Of a DNA stretch of 14,211 nt, positions 1 to 7,318 are shown piece after piece. Source of the stretch: Hirudo medicinalis (lineage: Eukaryota; Annelida; Clitellata; Hirudinida; Hirudinidae); the NCBI GenBank assembly GCA_011800805.1, contig MPNW01001378.1, positions 22,992 to 37,202 of the forward strand, read 5' to 3'. The position numbers were made by a program, and so were the translations under genes. Below the pieces are notes generated by a model. The model was not told the DNA's origin, made no database searches, and worked only from the letters and a program-made list of their open reading frames with translations. Within the stretch, counting starts at the first letter, position 1. Every line of letters starts with the position of its first letter.

Positions 1-2183
1 ATTCTTTGGAAGTCGTGAAGCCTGTCGTTGGTTTGGTTTCGAATGAATTCGAAAATATTGCAGCAGTGGATGAATCGAAACTGGCCACAGAGGTTGCTGT
101 TTTGAAAGAACTAAGTGGTGTAAGGTTAAGAAACTTAATTTAATTATTTTGGTTGTTCAACTCAGCAGGGCAAACATCAACAGACATTGGAATAGCTTGT
201 AGGTTGGTTGAATGGGTTGTGTTCCTTCATGCGGTGGTAATTGCAACAGTTCGCAACCTAGCCTGCAATGCCATGGAGTACCCTCAGTTAGTGATGCCTT
301 ACAAATGTTAGAGATTTTACAAACATCCTATTCGGATGAAAGAGTCAGTCAAACGATAGTCTTATTAAATGCAAGCACGATGTCAAACGACACTGTTTCG
401 TTACTCTGCACTTGAAAAACAATTCGCAGTTACCTGAAGTAGGATTGGCGGAACTGCTTGTCTACACTGTGGTTGTTGTGTTATCTTAACAAAGACGAAT
501 TTATTCCAGTTGAAAGAATAAACGAACAAAAATCAATTTGCCATGTTTAAGATGAAATGATGTCTTTAATTGCACTCAATGTAGTTTTTAGTTTATTTGC
601 AATTTTGATTAAACAATCATCTATCGCTTCAAGTTTTAATTTTGCTTAAATTTTTCGTCCATTGGGGCTGATTTTAGACGCATATAGCAATAAATCATAC
701 AATAATCTTAATATGTAAGTAAATCTATAAATCAGTTGTAATGTCCTTACAACAACATAAAATGTAATTATGTTTTGTTAACTTATTATTGTTATATTAT
801 CTGTTATATAATTTACTCAAATTCTCGAATACCTCTCATACAAATGATTTGGAATAGTTCATGGCCCACAGGTTTCTCTTTGAAAAGGAAGTTACCACCA
901 CCAAAATAAACATAGTATGACTCGTTCGGATGTGAGGAAGTTAGAAGTGGATTTGGAATGTAGAATAACAAAATATAATTCCTGACATCTGTTGAATTGT
1001 TTCAAATTCAATTGAATTATTAATATTTTAATTAATTATTTTCACACTTATATTTTTTAAATTACTTCTTAATCACAAATACCGACTTGAATGTTGCAAT
1101 GTGTAAACAAGTTTTGAATATCCGATCCAATATAGTGTGTTCTCTGTCAACAGATTAACAAAACTCAGGTTGAAAATCTCGTCGTATGTCATTCCTTCAA
1201 AGGTGACCAAATGACCGTAGTCCCTGTCCACAGATCCGTCATTTGTGTAACAGTATAATTCACCGAAAAACCACGTTTGAAAACTCTTTACTATATTGTA
1301 GCAATATCCGTCAGGACAGTTGTCTGAAACAATTGATAAAAATGGCACCATGCATGCAGTTCTGCAGTAAATTATAATTAATTATAATAATTATGTTTTT
1401 AAGATGCAAAGTGGAGGACTAAATATTAACCAATTCTCACGCAATCACCAGAAATCTGCTGTTCATAGTAATTATAACTATAATTACATAATTTGTAAAA
1501 ATAAAATATAAAATAATTATAAAAATAATATAAATTATTAATAAATAATAGTAATAACGTTTTATAATTATTGTTACAGTTATGCAATAACAACGCACGT
1601 AAATGTTTGTATTAGTCAAGGCTTTGCTAAAATATTATAATTGTTTCAGGAATATTCACCTGCATAACGGCAAATGAAAAAGCCTTGAGTGCTTTTGCCT
1701 GCACCCTGGAAATGTAATTGTCCTCCGGAAAAGTTTAAGTACAGAAAATCTTCGCCAAGGCTTAAGGCCGATGTTTAAGCCACCTATTATCAAAAAATTA
1801 ATTTATTTGTGATCAAGTACATTTACATAAAAAATCAATATATCAGCAAAAATTAGTTTGTAACACATTATTTTACTTGGTAATTGTCCATTGATAACGC
1901 TTGTCCACTCATTAGTGACAATGCCAATCGAGTTCAACAAGACAGAGATTTTGAATTGAAAATTTTTATAAACGCTAAGGTACTGCTTGTAGCCATATAT
2001 TTCTAACAACCAGCTTGTACTATCGTTGCTGTAGCAGTAGTCTTGAGCATCTTTCAAACTAGCGACATTTTTCAGTTCTCCGTCGCTTCTGTAACAGTAT
2101 TGATCAAAGCAGAAGTCCACTTGCTGAGCAAGTAATCCTCCGATAGCAAGAAAAACACATCCGACGCTCATATGATAGTGCAT
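1..2183 (-). CDS. Gene A: dual C-type-lectin-like receptor, partial at left edge, one-base frameshift in exon 2
   Basis: Five minus-strand exons read 2183-1877, 1783-1660, 1323-1087, 988-833 and 96-1 (continuing off the window). Introns are 93, 336, 98 and 736 bp, all GT-AG and phase 1. Exon 1 gives a signal peptide (core around VGCVFLAIGGLLA) and the CTLD1 start with FCFDQYCY, SLKDAQDYC and SWLLEIY. Exon 2 encodes the CTLD1 end (FFICRY). Exon 3 opens CTLD2 with NCPDGYCY and contains GHLVTFEGMT and YWIGYSKL. Exon 4 ends CTLD2 with HPNESYYVYF and IICMR. Exon 5 is a Ser/Thr-rich stalk (STAA, TKPTTGFTTSKE). Exon 2 is 124 bp, one base more than a multiple of three. The extra base lies near 1755-1770 and puts the FLYL...ICRY frame out of register, so this copy is a recent pseudogene or carries a sequence error. 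The CTLD family is clear from comparison with the copies at 4966 and 7319. Function beyond a surface or secreted CTLD protein is unknown. Confidence 0.75.
212..455 (+). pseudogene. Copy E: decayed first-exon fragment of the lectin family, inside an intron of gene A on the other strand
   Basis: An open frame of 67 codons runs from 212 to 415. Its second half resembles exon 1 of genes A and D in order: SVSDAL (compare SLKDAQ), MLEI (LLEI), then TIVLLN (SVLLN in A, GLVLLN in D), then SNDTVSL (TNEWTSV). In a shifted frame just after the stop at 413-415 it reads NNSQLP (NGQLPS in A), followed by a GT. The part holding the YC cysteine and SW motif is missing, about ten residues. The frame change before QLP and the lack of a signal peptide in frame mark it as a fragment. 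Similarity is by eye and short, so a chance match remains possible. The frame from 1 to 120 on this strand is not part of it. Confidence 0.35.
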
Positions 2184-2256
2184 GGTTTTAATTTTTAAAC
2201 AGGACTATAGATGTATCTGCTATTAATGATACGTTGTATCAGTTTTATTTAATTAC

Positions 2257-2345
2257 CTGAGAAATGATATTAGATTCACTTCAGAGCATTCAGTTGTTAT
2301 TGTCACGACATCGACTTGAAGTCTTAAATTCGTTTTCATTCAAAA
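2257..2345 (-). other. Probable 5' non-coding exon of gene A (upper end approximate)
   Basis: On the minus strand a donor TTTCTCAG|GTAATTAAA lies at 2257/2256. The same donor context (TTTCAG|GTAATTAAA) ends the first exon of gene D at 13701. A tiny intron of about 40 bp to the acceptor AATAGCAG (exon resuming at 2216) would place this exon upstream of the gene A start codon at 2183. Any reading frame through it meets a stop before that ATG, so it is taken as untranslated. The upper boundary is not defined by the sequence. Confidence 0.35.
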
Positions 2346-2399
2346 ATTCTCGTTCGTTAGAGTCTCGCCTAAAATTGAATAGTTTCTGTCTGAAAGTTC

Positions 2400-3326
2400 A
2401 TTGAATCGGCCATTTGTTGGTCCTCTTTCAACCGTTTCAACAGTTCGCAAAGCAATGTCAAATACCAAATTGCCAAAACATGATCATGTCTTTTTTGTAG
2501 CTGTAATGTTTGGTTGCCGGCATTAAATCATGTCTGAATGATTTTTAGATTTCATAGCTCAATTTATTTGTACACCATTCAGCATAACAATAGCCAACAT
2601 TCATTTCACAGGTTAGGGGCTTGTTATAAAAAGAAAACGACTCGTTGTCTAGCAATTCTAATATATCAGCAAGACAACTCCAAATTGTCATTCAAAATAA
2701 TATAAAATAATATAGAATAATAAAAATTAATAATAATAATAATAAAATAATATATATAGTAATATTTATATTATATATCATGTAAGACATATATCAATAC
2801 TGCAAGATTGGAACGAAAAGATATATATTAATATATCATAATAATAATAATAATAATATCAAGACAGGTGTAGCTCTGATCATCGGCAGATCAAAAATCT
2901 TTTCCTTGAATTTATTGATTCTTGCCTCTCAAGAATGTCGACTCCATCGAAAGTTACTCCATTTACAAACGATTGAATACAGGGAAGAATAATAAAAGTG
3001 TAACATTTAATATATTTAGATGTTGTTATAGAGATTGAGATTGGTACTGCTACATTGCTATTGCTAAGAAGTTTTATTTATAGCCCCATATAAAGACTCC
3101 ACTCAAGGTCTGTCACGAAATTCATTGATCATAAAATATTGGAGATGAAAAATATTATTCTAAAAAATGACATTCCGATATTGTTTAGGTGCGAATATGC
3201 TGCTATTTGTGTTGCTATTTGTATCTTTCTTGAATAATGTTAAGGCATTGTAATTTTTTGACATTGGATTATATTTTATTAGTAAACATACAATGAATTT
3301 TGACAATTTCACCTTCCTAGGCAGAC
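2400..3326. other. Intergenic spacer with ATA/AAT microsatellites, no gene seen
   Basis: AT-rich spacer between the divergent copies A and P. It contains imperfect AAT/ATA runs at about 2696-2760 and a cleaner ATA run at about 2839-2858. No open frame resembles the lectin exons, and I see no RNA gene. The part next to 2400 is probably the promoter side of gene A. Confidence 0.5.
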
Positions 3327-3590
3327 ATGAATCTTACGAAATATTCTTATTTTATTTTGTTTCTCAAGATCCGACTATTTGTCCTGCCATCTCATTTATA
3401 ATATGATGGATATTGTTATAGCACGGATGGAGTGTTTGAGTAGTTGAAAGATGCTCAAGATTACTGCTGTAACGACGACAATGAGGAATTTATAGCTATG
3501 ATCGGATGGTAAACTTTCCAACGTTGTACGGAGATAATTTATCGAAGGAATTTTTGTCAAACATGGCTGGCAATCTATCCTTGCCTAGGA
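3327..3590 (+). pseudogene. Pseudogene P: first exon of a lectin paralogue with several stops
   Basis: The sequence starts at an ATG placed two bases after GGCAG, as in genes B and C. It keeps clear family landmarks: a hydrophobic signal-like start (YFILFLKI), YDGYCYSTDG, LKDAQDYC and, in another frame, an LSNMAG-like remnant of LLNMVG near 3555-3575. In-frame stops occur at 3399-3401 (TAA) and 3441-3443 (TAG), and again after MIGW. The stretch holding the WTSV motif is deleted: about 3570 jumps straight to a CCTTGCC that matches the exon end of the other copies. No exon 2 or CTLD2 remnant was found downstream. It is closest by eye to B and C, which lie in the same orientation. Confidence 0.8.
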
Positions 3591-4198
3591 ATATAAACTA
3601 CTCAAGGAATCCATTTTCGTTCCAATCTTCCAGTATTACTCGATAAGTCAACTCTAGGAAAGCTCTCTCAGGGGCATCTATTTTTAATTCATTGGTTCGT
3701 GCTGACAACTAGCCCATATGTTGGATTCCTTATCTAAATTTATAAAACTATCAAACATTTTCACGGCGACAGCAGGTGATCACAGCCTCACTTAAAATGA
3801 ATTTTTATGATTCGTTCAATGGACACAATGTATTTTTGAAATCATACATCATTTCTGAAAACTACCTTGGCTCTCGGCTATGGTTATGTCAATCAGAAGA
3901 AAGACACTCCTTTACTTGCCTTTACCTTTTTTGCGTCCTTCAAAAACTTTCGACCAGGAAAAAGGTGGCTTTCTGACGATGACATTGGTAGTGACCTAAT
4001 CAGAACAATGTTTTTAATATTTAGAGACTGAGGCTAAATTTCCTCTCTCTACGAAAATTCCTATCCATGAGTTCCAAGCTAATTTATGATAGATATTGAA
4101 TAATTAATTCTATAAATTCAATATTGCATCAAATTGTTCTACGTTTAGTGGATGAAATCATATAATAAGTGAAATTTGGCCCTGCGCAATTTATTAAT

Positions 4199-4370
4199 TT
4201 AATAATAATTATTATTATATATAATATATATATATATATATTATATATATATATAATATATATAATTAATATATATATATATAAATAATTATATATTATA
4301 AAATATATACTATAAAATATAAAAAATATAATAATAATAATAACAATTATCATTATTATTATATTAATAT
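4199..4370. repeat. TA / AAT microsatellite tract
   Basis: Almost pure A/T sequence made of AAT, ATT and TA runs, including TA stretches near 4217-4240 and 4267-4281. It can fold back on itself because TA runs are self-complementary. Frames translated through it are low-complexity Ile/Tyr strings and are not genes. Confidence 0.85.
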
Positions 4371-4491
4371 TGTTATAACCCTGAAAATGCCATCAATTAA
4401 TTTTTAAAGTTATATTTATGTTTAATTAGTTTTCGATTATATTCACTATCTTTTAGTTCTACGGCGAGACGNGCAGGATTATTGCGTAAGC

Positions 4492-4529
4492 GTGGTATTT
4501 ACAGTTAATACCACTCAGTTGATAACTGA
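4492..4529. other. Two adjacent perfect inverted repeats
   Basis: GTGGTATT at 4492-4499 pairs with AATACCAC at 4507-4514 (8-bp stem, 7-base loop). The next base starts TCAGTT (4515-4520) pairing with AACTGA (4524-4529; 6-bp stem, 3-base loop). The two hairpins touch without a gap. No T-run follows, and no gene is adjacent. Confidence 0.5.
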
Positions 4530-4712
4530 ATATTTGCTGGAACATCCCAACAATAAACTCGGCATAAATTAAGCCCCGTCGTTTATTACAATATTAATAA
4601 TTATTATTAAATAATAATTCGATTAACCATAATTAATTCTATAATTAGTGTGCATTTCAAGCTTCTGGACGAATGAAGCTAATGAAATGCCCTTTTAACT
4701 CTTACTTTTGAC

Positions 4713-4859
4713 ATGTCTTCAAACAAAATGACGAGGGGCTTTCAGACAGAAAGTAAGTATTTCAGTAAGTATTTCTATAGCATTCTGCGAGCGAACTACA
4801 TGAACAGCGCCGGAACGCAACCCTTTAGGCCAACCCCCACTTTGGTTAAGGCACTTTGA
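4713..4859 (+). other. Short open frame in the probable promoter / 5' region of gene B
   Basis: ATG at 4713 to TGA at 4857-4859 gives 48 codons (it contains RGFQTESKYFSKYFYSILRA). The stretch is more GC-rich than its surroundings. It includes CTTTCAGACAGAAA at 4739-4752, a 14-base word also found upstream of gene A. No family is recognised. It is more likely a chance frame in gene B upstream sequence than a gene. Confidence 0.2.
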
Positions 4860-4961
4860 CCGAGTGGTATCAGTATTAGATGTGTTACGCTCAAATATCG
4901 CAGGGAAAAAGCTGTTACAAACATTGGTGATTACGACTTACCTAACTTTTACAATCTTTGC

Positions 4962-4966
4962 AGACA
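4962..4966 (+). promoter_or_regulatory. Splice acceptor directly upstream of the gene B start codon
   Basis: TTTACAATCTTTGCAG ends at 4963, leaving only the bases AC before the ATG at 4966. The same arrangement occurs at 7316 (gene C) and 3324 (pseudogene P). It implies either a 5'-UTR intron or a trans-splice site, and it fixes the start codon choice. Confidence 0.6.
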
Positions 4967-6206
4967 TGAACTCTTACAAAGTATTCGGCTTAATTTTGTT
5001 GTTCGTCAACGGTTTACCTGCCCAGACCATGTGCTACGATGGATATTGTTACAGCTCTGACGGAGCACCAAAGGGTAGTTTGAAAGATGCTCAAGATTAC
5101 TGCTACAATAACGATAGTTCGAGTTGGTTGCTGGAAATATATAGTCTGGATCAGCTTCTACAGATTATGCCAACTTACTTGACTGATCCATCGAAAGAAT
5201 ACTTGTTCAACATGGTTGGCATTCCTACAACTGACTGGACAAGCGTTCTCGAAGACCCATTGCCAAGTAGAATGAATATATTTTGTAAAATTACCTTCGA
5301 TATCATTCTTGTTTAATCATTATAATTAATAATCGACTTGAGATGCAAAATTTTATGTACATATTCGTCCAATGCATTCTGCTATGAATAAATTTAAGGT
5401 ATCATTGGTAGCGGTGCTTTTGTCGTCAATGAAAGTCTTGGCCAAGGATTCCTCTACATGACCAAGTCACGGGGACAGTTGTATTTCTACGGCACAGATA
5501 GCAACGATTACCCAGCCGGATTCATTAGCCGTTATTCAGGTTAGCCACTTGAAACACGGCAGACGCTATTTGAAAAAATATTAATCTTATATAATACTAC
5601 TTATATAATAATAATAATAATAATAATAATCTTCAGATTGATTTATTCAAAAAGGTCTAACAACCAAATTAACAGTCGACATCAACCACCGGAGTCAAAT
5701 GAGCCTTGAGTCACTTCTTCATCTCCCGCGCTTAATAATAAAATATTAATAATAATGATAATATAAGATTATTATAAATAGTATTATATAATTATTGATA
5801 GTATCATCATCGACATTATCATAATCATCATCAATATTTTTTTTAGTATAGTTTTTTAGTATAGTTCATTCATTAGGTCGTTCGTTCATTCATTCATTCA
5901 TTCATTCAAGGTTATATTTCCAAATGCCAAAAGAAATTTCAATGCATAGTATAAGTATTTGTTGAGTTCTGCTAGAAACCATTTAATTTTTTTAACGAAA
6001 TTTATTTTGTGTAAAAGTAACATTGGTATACAAACAGTCTCCAAACTCATTCAATAAATATGCTGATTATTTTAGGAAGTTGCTCAGGTGGATATTGCTA
6101 TGCTATAAGTGAGGGGCCCTTGACTATAGATTTTAAGGCACTTTCATTTTGGTCCTTTGCTGTTTGCCTGGTTTGTCTTTTGACGAATGCACAAATAATC
6201 TCCTAA
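4966..6206 (+). CDS. Gene B: lectin-like paralogue with intact CTLD1 and truncated CTLD2
   Basis: Exons are 4966-5266, 5399-5539 and 6076-6206, with phase-1 introns of 132 and 536 bp. The predicted product is 190 residues. The start at 4966 follows an acceptor by two bases and gives a signal peptide (VFGLILLFVNGLPA). CTLD1 shows MCYDGYCYSSDG, SLKDAQDYC, SWLLEIY, LFNMVGI and DWTSVL. Exon 2 gives NESLGQGFLYM and KSRGQLYFYG, then GFISRY where the other copies have ICRY, so the last conserved cysteine is serine. Exon 3 starts as a normal CTLD2 (GSCSGGYCYAISEG) and then loses all similarity after about 6116. It reads into a hydrophobic tail (FWSFAVCLVCLLT) and stops at 6204-6206. An AATAAA lies at 6310-6315. 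It may be a truncated expressed protein or a pseudogene. The exon 3 boundary coincides with an inverted repeat at 6121-6160. Confidence 0.65.
5605..5630 (+). repeat. ATA microsatellite in gene B intron 2
   Basis: A run of ATA/AAT units lies shortly after the second exon of gene B. The same intron also holds a second AT/ATC-rich tract at about 5735-5840. Confidence 0.8.
5883..5908 (+). repeat. TTCA tetranucleotide repeat in gene B intron 2
   Basis: About six tandem units of TTCA, one imperfect at the left end, inside the 536-bp intron before the truncated third exon of gene B. Confidence 0.85.
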
Positions 6207-6756
6207 CATTTCATTGGCAAATTGACTTACGTTCAGTTTGTAACTTTAACCACGGAATTTTGGACTTTTTTTTTGCATTGCTCTTGCAAGCATTGAGTTA
6301 TTCTTAAAAAATAAAAAAGAAGACATGACGCATTGACAGTTGAACATAATCTACGACAATTCAGTGTTATGCTAAAATTATAGGCGGCTGGCTACTAAAA
6401 ATACTTAAAATATATTTTATTAATTCAACGGAAATCTCCACATAATTTAGAAGCCAGTCGGAAAACATACCCTTGCATTTCAACGAAGGGAACATTTCAA
6501 AACTGTGTTTCTTTTACTTGTCCGAACAGTGAAACACACCACTGCAACACAAAGCTAAGAGAGATCCAGGATAGGATGTCTTTCTCAATGTAACAAAGGC
6601 ACTAAAGACCAAACGTTTTTCAGTACAGTCGTAAATATATTGCAGTTAATGTGATTACCGACATGATTAAGTGCAGGACAGTGTGTGCTAAAAAGTTTAT
6701 TACCTTCTTTAAGTAGGCGCAAAGGACCACGACCAAAACAATAAGTGCCTATAGTA
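6121..6756. mobile_element. Possible non-autonomous DNA element with imperfect terminal inverted repeats, at the break in gene B exon 3
   Basis: The left end at about 6121-6160 carries, in order, CTATAG, GCACTT, TTTTGGTC and CTTTGC. The reverse complement of about 6719-6756 carries the same four blocks in the same order, with two small gaps. The two ends are about 640 bp apart. Gene B CTLD2 similarity stops immediately before the left end. I find no transposase frame and no clean target-site duplication, and the rest of exon 3 is not recovered on the right side. The call is therefore tentative. Confidence 0.35.
6310..6315 (+). terminator. Candidate polyadenylation signal of gene B
   Basis: AATAAA lies 104 bp after the gene B stop codon, within an A-rich stretch. 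Its position suits cleavage shortly downstream. Confidence 0.35.
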
Positions 6757-7316
6757 AAAAGTAGTAACTGAAAAGTTATAAAAGTTATTAAAAGTTATTC
6801 TGCAAGTCACATAACCTAGAATCTAAGGAACGATATTGTTGGAGACTTCTGACATGTTTGTTGTGTAATATCGAGATATTAGTTCTCAGCACTTCAGTGA
6901 GTAAATTCATAAAGCAACAGTAGAGTATTGAAGTATTTCGAATCCAAATAAAACATAAATGTCTATCGATTATTAATCTTCTGTTTTACATGTCTGCTAA
7001 ATTCGACCATCGCAAGAAAATTTAAAAAGTAACAATAAAAGTTAATGCATTAAACCTGTTTCGAGAATGATTGAATCAAGGAATAAGTTGGCGAAGTAAA
7101 ATCTATTTGATAACGTTATGTTCTTGAATAATTTTGAATCTTTACAGCACATCAATTACAATCAATATATTTAAAATTCACTAGATTATTATCGAGATAT
7201 CATCGATTACTTAAACGAAAAGCAATTTCTAATACTATCCAGGTACAAAAAAACGTAAAATACACTTAATAAAATTACAATTTCTCCGACTCTGACAATT
7301 TCATAACCTTTTGCAG
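6757..7316. other. Intergenic region upstream of gene C
   Basis: AT-rich sequence without a recognisable gene. Near its end, CTATCCAG|GTACAAAA at 7238/7239 could be the donor of a 5' non-coding exon of gene C. It would pair with the acceptor TTTTGCAG ending at 7316 across a 78-bp intron. No TATA box stands out from the general AT background. Confidence 0.35.
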
Positions 7317-7318
7317 AC

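Larger units (their letters stand above)
3600..4700. other. Intergenic region with large TA/AAT microsatellite, hairpins and an unassigned open frame
   Basis: No gene could be assigned. An open plus frame of 63 codons without an ATG runs from 3840 to 4028 (for example LAFTFFASFKNFRPGKRWLS). It looks protein-like but is not recognised and may be a transposon or gene remnant. A long TA/AAT-rich tract fills about 4199-4370. One undetermined base sits at 4472, followed by two adjacent perfect inverted repeats at 4492-4529. Confidence 0.4.

Noticed and set aside
1..127. Plus-strand open frame that looked like the last coding exon of an upstream gene, with a GTAAGG donor
   Set aside because: The minus strand of the same stretch gives a Ser/Thr-rich frame with an acceptor in the right phase for gene A. 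The plus frame could not be joined cleanly to a following exon.
2696..2858. CRISPR-like or satellite array
   Set aside because: Only simple AAT/ATA microsatellite without spacer structure.
4129..4353. Minus-strand open frame of 74 codons
   Set aside because: Ile/Tyr low-complexity translation of the TA/AAT microsatellite.
4843..4880. tRNA-like A-box (GACCGAGTGGTAT)
   Set aside because: No matching B-box or cloverleaf can be formed downstream.
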